A stretch of 64,000 bases of DNA from Vespa crabro (lineage: Eukaryota > Arthropoda > Insecta > Hymenoptera > Vespidae), in assembly GCF_910589235.1 (NCBI RefSeq), contig NC_060956.1, positions 667,501 to 731,500 of the forward strand, written 5' to 3'. The notes below the pieces were generated by a model, which worked only from the letters and a program-made list of their open reading frames with translations, did no database searches and was not told the DNA's origin. Positions 1-13,886 of this stretch are shown here, one piece after another. A program made the translations under genes and the position numbers. How positions within the stretch are numbered: position 1 is the first letter of the stretch; every line of letters begins with the position of its first letter.

Positions 1-118
1 TTACGATTTTACCTGTCTGTCCTGCTCGGTATCGGCCAACGCATGCAAACCCAAAATACGATACATACGTATGTACTATCTTGGCTTCGTAATCACTTCT
101 GCACGTGTTATATACTCT

Positions 119-120
<2 letters not shown>

Positions 121-185
<65 letters not shown>
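121..185. repeat. (TC)n microsatellite
   Basis: About 65 bases of near-perfect TC dinucleotides on the plus strand, the first of many similar tracts in the left 15 kb. Confidence 0.97.
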
Positions 186-189
<4 letters not shown>

Positions 190-895
190 CCGTTCCTTCT
201 CTTTGGACTTTCGAAACATCGAAACGCCATAGAAGCGGTTAGAGACATGTACTAACGCTATACCGTGTGCTTCTAAACGCGCATGCATTAAGCCAACATA
301 GCTCTTCGCGTCCGAATTTGTAATTCCCGGCTCGCAGGTGCGAATAATTGCGGTGTAAAAAGAACCATGACGAAAATCGTCGATGAATTTGAATAGACTT
401 CAGACGCGACATCTGTATCGAATGGCAAATGGTGCTTAAGAAAAATAATATACATATTGCGTAATTGAAATTTACAAAGGAAAGACGAACGGGGATTATT
501 TTTAATTCATTAATTTATTAAATAATTATTTTAACAAGTCAGACGTATACCTAACCAAATTGATTTGTTGGCAATTAATGATAAAAATGAAGGACATTTG
601 CGGTAACAGGTGCAAGTTAAGCGTATGTAGGAAATGTAATGTGAAGTAATGAAAAACATTGACGTTCGTCGATAACAACGAGAAATCTAAATTTTAAATC
701 GAACGTACGATCAAACATAACGAAGAACATTGAATATCGAGGAGAAATTTCAAGGTCGAATCATTTGCTCGAATCATTCTCGTTCCGTAAAGGCCGGCTC
801 AAAGAGACTCCGATCATACGAAGAAACGGCTTAATGAACATCTGCCCTTGGACTTGGCCCTTGCAGATCGTCATCGTTTCTCGTCGTTGTCGAAA

Positions 896-898
<3 letters not shown>

Positions 899-953
<55 letters not shown>
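899..953. repeat. (TC)n microsatellite
   Basis: About 50 bases of TC dinucleotides, ending in a TTTC-interrupted tail. Confidence 0.97.
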
Positions 954-954
<1 letters not shown>

Positions 955-1186
955 TTTACTGACTTGACTTAACTTCCGCTGAAAGCGCGATCATGAGCGC
1001 ACGTAGAACTCTCTCGTGAGTACTTACGTACGTGCGTCAATTAGACAGATGTAGCCGAGAAGGATGACAAACGCGAGCAGATGCTCGCGAAGCGATAACC
1101 CGACACGGCCTTCTTCTTCCTACTCTCTTCCTTCGTCTTCTTTTACGCGATTCCTTTTCTCGTTCCACTTCTCCTCCCGTTCCGAC

Positions 1187-1229
1187 CGACCAACCAACCA
1201 ACCAACCAACCAACCACCACCACCACCAC
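1187..1229. repeat. (CCAA)n followed by (CCA)n
   Basis: Six or so CCAA tetranucleotides pass directly into CCA trinucleotides. This compound short tandem repeat is unlike the TC tracts around it. Confidence 0.9.
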
Positions 1230-2941
1230 AATCATCGCCACTCTAATTCTTAACGTCCTCTTTTTCAACTCGAACGAGAGTATTCCTTTTCTTCGACCTC
1301 TTTCCCATTCTCTTTCTCTTTGGTAACTCTTCCTCCTCCTCCTCCTCCTTTTCCTCCTTTCCTCATCCTCCCCTCCCTCGCTACCACATTATACCACAAC
1401 AGCTCGCACCTTATAACGCGCTCGGTTCCTTCGAAGAGCCAAACGAAGCCGTGCGATGTTTAACTCTTATCAGATTCGAGCACCTACCTACCTGCTTCTT
1501 CGTCGCGACGAAGGAGGAACCGAGGAGGTGAAGAGAGAACGGCTACCTTCGTTAATGAGGCGCCCCTTAAATCGCTCACGCTTCATCAACCATTTTCACT
1601 AATATTAATGCATGCACCGCTGCATGCGTGATTATCGTTAACACGAATTATACATATACATATACATATATATGTATGTATATCTTTATAGTTGATCTCT
1701 GATATAATTGGTAATTTTTCCAAATTCCAGCTAGATCTTACATATATTCGACTTGAGTTTTCGATATTTTAACGTCCGAAGATAACAATTAAAATCGATA
1801 GATAAATACCTTCGAGATCTAGATCCAAGTACATAATATGCTTTTGAAATTAACACGCCAATATAACTTCAAAGGCGTAGGAATCATGTATGCGTTCTCT
1901 TTCCGTCCTTTCTTCGAGAGAAAACGACGGCACGGTCGATAAACACAGCGTAGTTGCGTTTCTCGAGACGACCGGTGTGACACGTTCAATTAGCAAGACC
2001 AGTAGTATTAGCGGATCGAGTCGTCCTCGACGGCGTTTTAACGATGCTTGGAATTTGCGATCTCCTCGACTTTACTTGACGAGGATGTAAACGATTTCAT
2101 GCGTTCACCGGATCGTCTCTTTTTGGTTTATTTTCTTCGATCGCATGCGATACGACATACAATATAATTGTAGAAATTTTGTTGTCGTTTCTTTAAGTCG
2201 ACGTTCATAATTAAATGAGAATTATTAAAATTAACGAAACGTAATATCATATTCATTTACGTATCGTTATATGTTCATCCCAGTAGCGCGATAATATATC
2301 ATATATAGGAGTGAAAACGCAATATGTATTCCGCTCACGCGTCGATGCCAAAAGTCGTGCGTGGCAACGACGACGTTGCCCGATACGATCGAGATGACGA
2401 ACGAGAGATACTTTTCGCCGATACAACCGATAATGTTATGCAGAACGACTACTTCTCCTCCCCTCTTTACCGTTCTTTCTCTCTTTCTCTACCTTCCTCT
2501 CAAGTGGGATGCAGGTAACCGCGAAGTGAGAAGGTGCGTGGCCAATCATCAGGGGACGGGTAGTCATCCGTGGTCAGCACCTGCGCGTATTCTTTTGCTC
2601 CTTCGACTAACTTCTTCTTCTTCTTCTTCTTCTTCTTCTCATCCTTCCTCCTTCACCCCACCTACCATACTTTTTCCCCCATCCCTTCTTATTCCCCTTA
2701 TTTTTACTCCGTACATTTTATTTTCTTTCTCCCCTTCTTTCCGTGTACACTCTCTCTACTCTCTTCTTTTTACTTTTCGTCTACCTACGCAGCCGTCGTC
2801 CTTTTTTCTTTTGCGACTGAAACCAGCCTGGCAACGCGCATGCGCGTCCCCTTGAAACCAACCAATTAAGGACACTAATTTTACCGAGTACCGCGAATAA
2901 GATGGACTCTCGATTGTCTCGTGTTTGGTAGCATTAGCATA

Positions 2942-2944
<3 letters not shown>

Positions 2945-2998
<54 letters not shown>

Positions 2999-3009
2999 AG
3001 AGATAGAGA
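2945..3009. repeat. (GA)n microsatellite
   Basis: GA dinucleotides with a slightly degenerate AAAGAGAAAG tail; opposite strand polarity to the two preceding TC tracts. Confidence 0.95.
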
Positions 3010-3754
3010 ACACCTGTGCTCGAAACAATCGACTCGATGGTTAATACGAACAGATTTCACGAAGTACAATGAAAGATAAATGTACAAAGGATCTTGCGTG
3101 AGATGCGATTTGTATTACGATCGAGTCAGATTCATAGAGAGTCGAATCGAACGGATGACTTGGAAAGATTCAACGGGATACGACGAGTCATGGGATATCG
3201 CATGTCGATTGATTTATATCGTCGAAGCAATTAAACATCGGCCGCAGAGCCCTTCGGATCGATTGCGAAGGAAAAAAGAAAACAGAAAAAAAATAAAAAA
3301 AAATAAATAAAAAAGAAGCAAAAAAAGGAGGAGAGAGAAAACAAATCCAAACGATATATCACGTCCCACGAGAAATGATCACAGAAATCTACGTGCAAAA
3401 CGTGTTTATTTATTCATTTGTTTATTTATTTATTTCTTTTCTTTTTTCTTTTTTTTTTTTTTTTTTTTTTAGTTCTTTAAACAACTCACCCGACATTTTC
3501 TCTTTTTAAGAAATCAATGAATTGGATTTCATGATCATCTAAAGGAGAAAGAAAAGTGAAAAGTAGAAGGAAATAAAATTTCCAAGTGGTCTGATCGTAA
3601 ATTATAGCGGCGCTCGACGATATCTCCTTTTGCAGAAACGTTGTTGGGATCGAAAATACGAAGAAGCGTTAATCAAGAGATTCTTACTTTACCGCAATCG
3701 ACTTAGGGGCGTCGGCAAGCACCCTTCCAAGTGGAGGAAGAAAACCTTCCGCTT

Positions 3755-3757
<3 letters not shown>

Positions 3758-3790
<33 letters not shown>
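3758..3790. repeat. (TC)n microsatellite
   Basis: Short uninterrupted TC tract. Confidence 0.93.
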
Positions 3791-3791
<1 letters not shown>

Positions 3792-4439
3792 TGGAAGGAG
3801 ACGAAGATTGAATCTCGTCGGAATTGAAATAAGCAGAAATCCACTTAGGCGTGCCGCGGATAGAACGATAGCGCGCGGCAATTTGCGAGCGTATTTGCTC
3901 TCGCCGCCGCCGTCTTCCACGTCGTTACGTGCACGCCATTTTCTTTGCTCTCTTGTATAAGCCGACCAAAGTTTCCCTTTGATTTTTCCCCTTCCCATAC
4001 CTCCCTCTCCCTCTCTCTCTCTCTCTCACACTTTCTCTTCCTCTCTATTTAAAGATGAACCTCGAAACACGAGGTTCTTGCATTTCCGTGATAATCATCG
4101 AACATTTTCCAAGAGGACCGATAAAAAAAAATATAAACGATCAGGAAATTTATTATCCCTTATATTATATAGGTGCGCGACAGTACAAGTGGTAACTCAT
4201 GAAATAAATGTAATGTGCATTTACGTTGCGAAATAAATGTATGTTGCATTGCAAGGATTCTTGGACGTTCGTTAGGCTACGACGGACGAGGATAGTGGGA
4301 CGACCACTAAAATTAGTAAAAAAAAACAAAAAAAAAAAAAAAAAAACGACAACAACAAGAAAAAAGAAGAGCCGATGGTCTTAAGAGGAAGAAAGAAGAA
4401 GAGAAGAGAAGGGGAAGAAGAAGAAGAAGAAGAAAAAGA

Positions 4440-4640
4440 AGAAGAAATGGCGATGGTGGTGGCGGCGTGCTTTGGGTACGGCTAACCGGCAACTAGAGGC
4501 CAGCTACCGTACGGCGGCCAAGTAGCTACCGGTTTCCGAACAACTTCCAACTACCACCGACACCGAACGTGGATCCGAGGAGATAACCTTGTCCGACGAT
4601 ATGCCGCGTGTGTATCCTCCTCTCGCGTTCACGCACGCCA
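4440..4640. other. CpG-rich patch, possible promoter or untranslated exon
   Basis: A locally GC- and CpG-rich stretch follows an A/G-rich run and precedes a long TC tract. It contains several short related words built on ACCGG and GTACGG. No conserved protein is visible in any frame. Regulatory or 5' UTR function is only inferred from composition. Confidence 0.25.
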
Positions 4641-4661
4641 GCCACATTCACCCACGCGCTG

Positions 4662-4667
4662 TCTCTC

Positions 4668-4716
<49 letters not shown>

Positions 4717-4735
4717 TTCTCTTTCTCTTTCTCTC
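4662..4735. repeat. (TC)n microsatellite
   Basis: About 74 bases of TC with rare G and TTTC interruptions, one of the longest pyrimidine tracts in the window. A second, shorter TC tract follows at about 4864-4893. Confidence 0.95.
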
Positions 4736-7700
4736 GTAAACGAAGCGAAACGAAGCGAAAACGATCCCCGGCTAATTAAGGGAACGACACCGATCGCGCT
4801 CTCTCGTCGACTCGTGCACGTACTTTCGAAAACTCGATTACAACGATTCCACTCTTTGAACATTCTCTCTCTCTCTCTCTCTCTTTCTTTCTTTGTCCAT
4901 CGACGTTTTTCTTTCAGTTTATCGGCATATTCCATTGATTTGACCCTTTTCAATAAACGACGAGTAATCGACGCTGGTCAAGCTTTATATGAAATTAATG
5001 GACGGACACGAGAGTGGTCGACCGATTCGATTTTCCACCGGCGTAACTAGAACGAGCGAGTTTTATGTTTATTTTTCGTTTTATTTTTTCTATTGATCAC
5101 ATACATCATCTCTCTTTCTCTCTCCCTGTGGCAGCAGAATCAAAGCGTAACGCGGCAGCTGTAGTAAGATCATTAAGGATCGCGTGAACCGAGAGACAGA
5201 GAATTTCGTGACGGTTCCGTGTTCTCTAAGAGTACATGGAGAAGACGAAGAAGAATACGACTAAGAGAACGAAGGTGGATATGCGTGCGCACGGTTTCGT
5301 GACACGAAAGACCGAAAGAACATAGACTGAGTCGGCGCATACACTCAGAGTCCGATTATGCGTTTACGCTGCAAGGACACGCGAAGCGGATCACTCGTGC
5401 ACGCCTCTTAACTTTAAGTGGCCCTAAGAACCGACCCATTCCCGAAGTACGCACCTGCTAACGTGCAACGCACCTGCATTTACCCGTCTTTATAAGCATT
5501 ACTTCATTTTTGACGGTTACATACCGCGAATAATAATTGGAACCTTGCATCTGACCCTACATTCCCTCCATTCCTACTCTTCTCTTTTCTTTTCTTTTCT
5601 AACAGCAAAAAAGATAAAAAAAAAAAAAACGAAAGAAAAACAGAAAAACCTAAACCTGATCTTTCCCCTCACTCTCTCAAACTCGTGTTGGTCACTTCTT
5701 CAACGATCTAACACGAACAGAGATCGATCGATCGATTGATCGATCGAACGAACGTTCAGTTTTGACACCTCTTCTTCGCTTCGAATGAAATTTCAAACTT
5801 ATTATTTATTGATTCGTATCGTACGACCGGGACAAAATCACTTACATATTTACACCTCTACGTAGAAGAATAAAAATCTATAGAAGAATACACAATACCT
5901 TTTTTAAAATCGCAATTTCCTTTCGTACGTCCATTTCCGTCAAGCACGTGACCCCGTATTTACGTGTAGACGCGTACGCGCGCACGCACACACACTAGGG
6001 TGAAAATGAATGAATCGGCACGAATTTCAATTCGGTTCTTTTCCTTTTGCGAGTATATCCTCTATATATCTTCTTTCCGACGCGTGGGAAACATTAAACG
6101 GTCGATATAAAAATCACTCGTATTCTTTTTTATCGATACGTTAACTTTCGGAATAAGCGATATAATGAGTTATTACATTTCTTCTTTTTTTTTTTTTTTT
6201 TTTTTTTTTTATGAACCGATCGATAAACGATCGAGCCATCTATGGTACGTAACGAGAACGAACGACTTTCTAAGCTTTTTATAAAGACAATAAAATATAT
6301 ATCTCGAAAGAGTCGCAGCTGGTATATCTTGGCTCAATTCCCTCAATTCTTCGTCTTTCTCTCTGTCTCTCCCTATTTCCTTCCATCTCTCTTTCCCCCT
6401 TCCCCTTCACTCTGCATCTCGCTCTCTCTCTTTCTCTATTTTCCTTTCGATTCATCATTATTTCTTCTTTGTTCTTTTTTCATTAGTTCGCCATAATTTT
6501 GCCACAGATATCACTTGTCACAAGAGAAACTACGAACAATTTTAATTCGACAAGTTCGTGAATCTTCCGTTGATCTATTAAGACATTCGATCGATTTCAT
6601 CCGAGACGTACGATAAAACGTATAAACCCGATAGAGGTCAGACTTACATCTTTATTTCCCAGATCGGACTATTCGATATCGTTTCGACCATGTTTATTTT
6701 AACCATTTCGAAAAGCATAATCACCTTTCTTATCCCAGAAATTTTATAGAGAATCGGTGAAGCCGTAAAATCGAAGGAGAAACGACGACCGTTATTGTTC
6801 AATAATTTTTTACAACCGACCATTCGACTATTCTACTGCATAATAATTATGATACAACTAATTCCTGCATGGCCGACGTAAGCCACGTTTTAAAGTTTCG
6901 AATTTATTTTGAAATCTCATAGTATTATATATATGATGTTCAAAAAAAGAAAAAAAAAAATATATATATATATATAAGAATGAATTAATAAAATTAATCA
7001 TAACTTCAATTGTTATTTTACATCGAGCAAACAATTGTTATATTAATATAATTTACAAGAAATCATTGCTCGTCGGTCAATTTATTAGTATCTCGTTTGA
7101 CAATGTCATTACGATTATTACGTAAATCAAAATATTATCAAAAATTTGGACGAAAGAACGATGAAATAATTGAATCGAACCTTATCCAATAATCCAATGA
7201 AATTTGAAGGGTTAATTGTAAATCGTAAATCCTCGATAGTAAAAGGAAAAAGAAAAGGAAGATTAATTGTCAATGTTCGATGCAAACAGCGCGCGTTTTC
7301 ATTGCTGAACGTCGCGTCGTTTCTCCTCGATGCCATCTGCTTTGTCGAAACGATCGATCTGTATGACCCGTAGGCATGATAATTGCCACTCTCGACTCAC
7401 AGGATGTGCCTTCGACAGATATTTGAATAATTGACAATACTCGACACGCTCGTGTTTTCTACCTTTTCAAACTAAATAAATAAATCAATTTTCTACACCT
7501 TTGTCTCTCGAGCATCAATCATATTTTCAAGAAGAATAAGAATCTTTTCTAACTCCCCGATATACTAAGAGGGTTCTCGTCCTCGTTGAAAGATAGACGA
7601 CTTAAGAGAAGAAGATAGATACCTAGATAGAAAGAGAGAGAGAGAGAGAGGAAAAAGATGAAGGGCCAAGAGAATTCATTCGCGTCAGTGGCTTCTGTTC

Positions 7701-7777
7701 TTGCTCATCGCCGTCGACGATGTCGTAGTTTTCGTCGTCGAGGTAGAAAGATATAAAGCGTTCTGAAGGGACTGGAT

Positions 7778-7779
<2 letters not shown>

Positions 7780-7815
<36 letters not shown>

Positions 7816-7816
7816 A
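7780..7816. repeat. (GA)n microsatellite
   Basis: GA tract preceded by a shorter one at about 7632-7650. Confidence 0.93.
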
Positions 7817-8101
7817 GAAGATAAAGATCAAGATATCGTTGTGTGGTTCGCGTAGGTGTAGAGTGTAGGAGCTTCTTGATGAATCCGACCTTGCAAGTCG
7901 CGACGACCTATCGAGAAAAGAAAGGTAGAGAAGGAAAATGATGCGAAATAGTAGAGGAAGGAAGAAGAAACTTGACTCTTAGGAAAGCCTCGGCAAAGTT
8001 CCGAGGTGATACGAGGGGGGTCGCAGTCGAGTCAGGGCCGAGAACCAGGGCCAAGCCATCCGCGTGTAATTGAAACACAAGGACCCACGGGATGAATAGA
8101 G

Positions 8102-8162
<61 letters not shown>
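8102..8162. repeat. (TC)n microsatellite
   Basis: About 60 bases of TC dinucleotides, followed about 100 bases later by a (TTCC)n tract at roughly 8266-8300. Confidence 0.95.
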
Positions 8163-9567
8163 GTGTCTTCGTTTACGACTATTGTGCGGAAGCGTTCTAG
8201 GGATCTCAACGATGAACACTAGTAGCAACAGCCTCGAGTTAGAAACTCCCTTCTCTTTTTTCTTTCCTTTCTTCCTTCCTTCCTTCCTTCCTTCCTTCCT
8301 TTTTTCCCTTTTCTAACATGTTTCCTTAAGCAATATGTAACTCCGTGCAATACTGATCCTTCACGGTAATCTGTCGAAAGCCGTAGAAAATTTTACTAGA
8401 TGGTAAATATCCCAATCCCGATCTCACCCGTTCGTCTTCCTATGCGGTTAACGTTTACCTTGAACGAGTCAAGAAAATAGAGTTACTTTGTTACTGCGCT
8501 TATATCTTTATTCGTCGAGCGTGATGTCTTCGATCGTAACTTCTTATCAAAGTTTCTAACATAACCCAACGTTGGAAGGTATCAAAAGCGGTAAACGTTC
8601 AAACTACTTTTTGAACAAAATATCTCCGTCTACGAAGGTTTCCGGATATGAATTAAAAAAGTCATTCCAAGTTGAAATGTTTGAAACATTTTTGTTTTTT
8701 ATCCAAATTTTATCGTACAATATTGATCGAATAGAAATAACGATTCATTTTTATTTCTCTCTCTCTCTCCCCTTCTCTCTGTGTGTGTGTGTGTATGTGT
8801 GTTATTCGGAAACATGTAGGTGCATATTCATGAGAAAGGCCGATAGGAATGATCCTAGTGGCGCGTTGTTTCACGGCTCTGAATCAACGAGGAGAGTGAA
8901 AGAGGCGAGGGAGTTAGGTGTACGGCGGCGACCATAAAGCAAGATTAATGAGGCGAAATACACTCCGGTAGGAAGCTACTAGGGTGTTGGCGCCAGCTGA
9001 CCGCCCGGCTTGCACGGATATACTCACGAAATGGATTTACACGGATGCGTCCACGAGCAAAACGTTCTGCGGATTTCTCTCCTTCTATCCTCTCTTTCTC
9101 GTGATTCCTCTCTATAGTCTTAAATACCAAAGTCTGCCACCGCGAACCGGATAAACAACATCAAAGAGAGAGTGGGGGTGCGGTTTTAATAAAACGATCT
9201 TTATACGACCATATGTAGACACGTATAATCGTATTTTATAACGTACGTTTATTCTACAATTTTCAAGATCTAAAAAAGAAAGAAACAATTTTTAAATCAA
9301 GATAAATTAATTAATTCACTCTTAGATGCGAAGATAAAATGTTGCTCCGTTCGCTTGGAAAAAAAAAAAAAAAAAAGAAAGAAGAAACATTCATAGAAAA
9401 GGTATAGTTAATGGAAGTTTCGTTTTGGGTAGGATACACTTCGTTCTCGAACAAAAGCGTTCTATCTCTTAAAAACAATGGACAACGTCGAAACGATCGC
9501 CTTAATATTTTTGCTCGACCATAAAACAATCCCCCGGCACATTTTCGGTCCCGTCAGGAATGGGAAG

Positions 9568-9599
9568 AGCCAGACTCTACGATACCGTAGAATCTGGTT
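9568..9599. other. Imperfect hairpin
   Basis: Two 14-base arms around a 4-base ATAC loop match at 12 of 14 positions (arm core CTCTACG against CGTAGA). The pairing can be extended outward with bulges by a further 10-15 bases on each side. Function unknown. Confidence 0.5.
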
Positions 9600-10855
9600 C
9601 GTAGCCAGAATCCTGGAAACTCGAAGGTTCCTCTTCGGAGTCTGCATTAACCACCGACCGCAGAGTACCACAGAGTGCGTGTTCCTCGAACTAAGTACAT
9701 GTCATTCTGGCAACGTTTCGAGAATTATCCTGCGTTATCATTCCATTCCTTTTTCCCTTTTTATATAAGTTTTCAAAGGCTACATTACCGAGATGTTTCT
9801 AATCGCGCGTTTGCCGCGCATCTATATAAATATGAAAATGAAAATAATAGAGAGTATCGTAAATTGATTTTTGTTTATTCGATCAAGATGATCTTTAGCG
9901 GAATAAGTCATTCATCTGGAATGAATAATGGTAGGTAGTAGTACATGACTGAACTGTTTCTCATTAGCAGACGAGGAAGAAAATAAAGAAAAGAAATAAA
10001 GAAAAAAATGAGAGAGAGAGAGAGAGAGAAGGATCAAGATCAAGGAGCAGCTGCCTCGATGAAGTAGCGAGAATCGATCCGACGATAAATTGCGATAAAT
10101 CGTAGCGCCGGCGATGATCGAGCGTCCGAGTTGATCGAAAGAGCAAAAGATCGAGCGAAAGCGACCGGAATCGATATCCTTCCGCGTTCTCTTCCCAGGC
10201 TACTTACTATCGACGATCCGCCGTCTCTCGTATCGAGGAACGTCGTTCCGGGACACCTGTCCCCGACGTTTATCCCACGTTAAGTACATAACCAGTTTCG
10301 CGACGTAGGCACGAAACCCGGTACCAATTCGTTCGAGTATATGACCGCGGCCGGCTCTCTCGTACGAATTCGCGCGAGCACACACACGCGTTAACACTCA
10401 AAGTTATATCGTACACGCCCAAACAGGGACGGCTCGTCGTCCTTTACTCGAATATCCCCCCACTTTAATATTTTCCACGGTAAGATCATTTTTTGAACGT
10501 ATTTTCAATAGAACGAAAAGCCAAACTAATAAACCTGTAAATTATATAGATTTTTTTCAATAATATTATATGTTAAATATTTAAAGGGATAAATAGATTA
10601 TACGAGGAAACATAACATATAATATTAATCGTAATAAAGAATTAAATATGAATTTATCAAAGTTTAAAGTAATTCATTTAGCTGGGGTGTCTCGTCGAAT
10701 CTATATCAAGGTCCTTTGATGCGGTAATTGTAAAAACAGAGTGCGTTAGGATCAATCCGTACCTGCAACCGCAGGCATTCGTGCGAACACATGCATGCGA
10801 ATGCGCGTACACTAAGCACGAAAGAGAGATACGCGGAGAAAGACGGTGGAAAGCA

Positions 10856-10924
10856 AAGAGAGAGAGAGAAAGAGAGAGAGAGAAAGAGGGTGGGAGAGAG
10901 AGAGGGAGGGAGGGAGGGAGGGGG
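10856..10924. repeat. (GA)n passing into (GGGA)n
   Basis: A purine-only tract that begins as GA dinucleotides and ends as GGGA tetranucleotides. Confidence 0.93.
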
Positions 10925-11150
10925 ACTCACACAACACGAAGAAGACAGGGCTAACGCTCGTAGAGGATGCACAGGGCAGTAGGGAAGTACAGGGAGGAAC
11001 GTTGGACCACGAGAGGATGAATTAGGTGCCGTCCCAACCGAACGAACACACAAACGCGAATGCGAATGGCAAATGGCGGGTGACAAGGCATCGGCATCTG
11101 CGCTTAATTAATGCAGCACCGGCGACGACGATACGGGAGGAGCCATGAGA

Positions 11151-11188
11151 ATGCTGAAACCGATGCTGAAACCGATGCTGCACCGATT
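11151..11188. repeat. 12-base tandem repeat
   Basis: The unit ATGCTGAAACCG occurs twice in tandem, followed by a diverged partial copy. It is short, and its period is a multiple of three. Confidence 0.75.
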
Positions 11189-11659
11189 ACCGATGCGTCT
11201 TTGCGTCCCTCTCGTTTCACTGATTCACGTGTGTCACTCGTATATAATCTCTGGATCGGATTTATCTACGTTATATCTCATAATTGGAAATAACGAAACG
11301 TTATCGGACAAATAAATATCATCTATTCGTTTAATTTCATTATCTAAATTATTAAATAACGAGTCTTTTAAAGAATAAAATATATAAACGTTCGAGCAGT
11401 TTGTATAACAAATTATATCGTTGATTATTTTGAAGTAATTTATTTTCAAAATGAAAGATATCGAAGAAACCTAATATCATCCACCTTACCTATACGCTCG
11501 AACATACGTACTTCCACACAAGTTGGAAGCCAAAGGATCTCTAAACTTCGTCAGTGTTGTTGGTCTTTTCGTTCTTGAAGATCGTCGATATTTATCCCTG
11601 CGATTCTTCTTCTCTTTCTCTTACCATAGCCGTCTCTCTGTATAGGTACATGCACAGGG

Positions 11660-11697
<38 letters not shown>
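11660..11697. repeat. (GA)n microsatellite
   Basis: GA tract next to the CpG-rich patch at 11.7-12.0 kb. Confidence 0.93.
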
Positions 11698-12825
11698 TTC
11701 TGTATATAGGATGCGACAGTGCGGCGCCAGGGTCTCGCATACGGGAGAGCCAGAGCTATATCTTGGCTTCTCTCTTTCGCGAAAGAGACGACGCCACGAG
11801 AGAAGACGCGTGTACAGGGTGTTTGAGAAACGTCCGACGTACGTCCATGGACAGCTTCCCCGGAATAAAAATGAGCCCAGGGTTCGGCACTCTCGACGAT
11901 CCTTCGTTTGGACCACACAAAACGAGGCGGCGCACTCGTTCCTTGTCCGTCCCCATTAAGCCTTATTGGAGGGGCCAGGAGAGGTACCAGTAGGAGAAGA
12001 GAAGCTCCATATTCGGGGATCCGGTCCTCTTCTTTTCTCTCTGTCTTCTTCAAAGATCAAATCGAACACACCCAACTCCTTTCCTTTTTCGTAGATACTT
12101 TTGTAAACGTAACTTTAACGATCCGACGTAGGATTAATTGCGCGAAAATAATGATATTTCGCGAGTATTCTATTATCTATAATATTTAAAAAGTGTTTGC
12201 CATTTAATAAATTATTTTATTCATTTAACTTTCGATACATCCTGATAATGTTCCATTGTCGTATCACGTCGATTCCTTGTCTATCATTGTCGTCAAAGGA
12301 TACCTTCGTCGTTTCTAATTAATCGCGTTAATATGCATCTCGCTCAGCCATCTCGTTTCATGTCGCACACCGTGGACGAAATATCCACGAGCGGTCTAGA
12401 ATACATATTAGATTCGCATCGGTCGCGATGTATGCACAAATTACAATTCTCATTACGCGACGCGTAATGCCGAATCGACGAGATTCGTGTTCCATTCTAC
12501 GATCGCGTGTACGGGGATCCAATAGAGGCACGAAATTACTACCCTCGGAATGTGTGTAAGCTCGAAAACGCACGCGGTCCACGTATGTACACGCATACCG
12601 CACGCGAATAATGTGAAACGCATGCGACGCGTTCTACTGGAAACGATATCAATGACGAACTATTTAATCTATATTTATGCAGGATCATCATAATATATTG
12701 AATATCGATCTACGAAGAAACCCGATGACAATTTAAGAAGATATACAAGTAATATCATTTGCAAATAAGATTCATTGCGAACGCACGAGACTGGCTTCGC
12801 GCGTGGCGTCTTTCCATGCCAATGT

Positions 12826-12827
12826 CC

Positions 12828-12865
<38 letters not shown>

Positions 12866-12886
12866 ATCTATCTATCTATTTATCTC
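12826..12886. repeat. (TC)n with (TATC)n tail
   Basis: TC dinucleotides pass into TATC tetranucleotides, a compound microsatellite. Confidence 0.93.
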
Positions 12887-13264
12887 CTATCTCACTCTTT
12901 CACTCCTCACACAAGTCCATGTACGGCTACTTGCTGTATAATTCATTGTCGAGTCGCATGCACGTTGCGTCTTATGGCAGATACACAATTACGTGCTCTG
13001 GCCGTAACGTTAGAAGGAGAGAAGGATGACGGCGAGCACGACGATGCGTTTCGCTTCGAGACAATGTTGCACGCTGTCCAAGCTTGGCGTAACTAGTTTT
13101 TATCAGCGATGACGAACAATGACGCTTATCTTGGTAGGTACTATTGTATGCACCGTAACGTACCGTACGTCTAGCGGAATTTATTCAAAAGAGTGCGCCA
13201 GAGAGTTAGACTTGCCTCGTTAAATTACTCTCCTCGATGTTACGCCGTTTTCAAGCTCCGATCA

Positions 13265-13292
13265 CGTTCGTCGAGAAGAAACTCGACGAACG
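13265..13292. other. Perfect GC-rich palindrome
   Basis: An 11-base arm CGTTCGTCGAG and its exact reverse complement flank a 6-base AAGAAA loop. It would fold as a stable stem-loop in RNA. There is no T tract typical of a terminator and no associated gene. Confidence 0.7.
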
Positions 13293-13886
13293 CGACCAGT
13301 TCCTCTTTGTATTTGTTAATCTTATTCATTGATAAGAGAATTTTCTACGAATAGGAATTTTGTTGATTATCGAAACTAGCAAATTGACGAGCTGCTACGT
13401 AATAAACGTAATAATGAAATATTTCAACAGTAATCGTGCCCAATATCGACCCAAATCTATTGACTTTCATCGGAGAAAAGAATAAATCTGATCAATTATC
13501 GGGACGATGAAGAAGGTAACGTCGATGACCGTGCGCGAGGGAACACTCGGAGGTGCGCTTTATCTGCTCGGCAGCATGCAATTAGGTGATTATATCGAAC
13601 CACCGTTTTCGTTACGCCATTTACTTCCAACAAGGTATCGTTCGTTGGATCAGACCAAAGGAGCCAACTTGTAGAACGACGTTAATAATCGACGTAATTC
13701 GAACTTATAACTCGATCGTTTTCTTTTTAATAATTGCACTCGTTCGTGCTAATTAAACGATGTCGTTTGGTTCGACCAATTAACAGCATAGATTTCTTTA
13801 CTAACATTTTCTTTTTTTTTCTTTTTTTTCTTTCCCTTACTATAAATATATTCTCGTAGAGAAAACGTAATTGTAACTTTAAAATG

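Noticed and set aside
11592..12053. Overlapping open frames of 76-153 residues on both strands
   Set aside because: Several frames are open at once in a CpG-rich block and none has a recognisable domain; composition explains the openness.
121..12900. Many open frames rich in Leu-Ser, Arg-Glu or Ser-Phe on both strands
   Set aside because: They are translations of TC/GA microsatellites, which lack stop codons in most frames, and have no conserved sequence.
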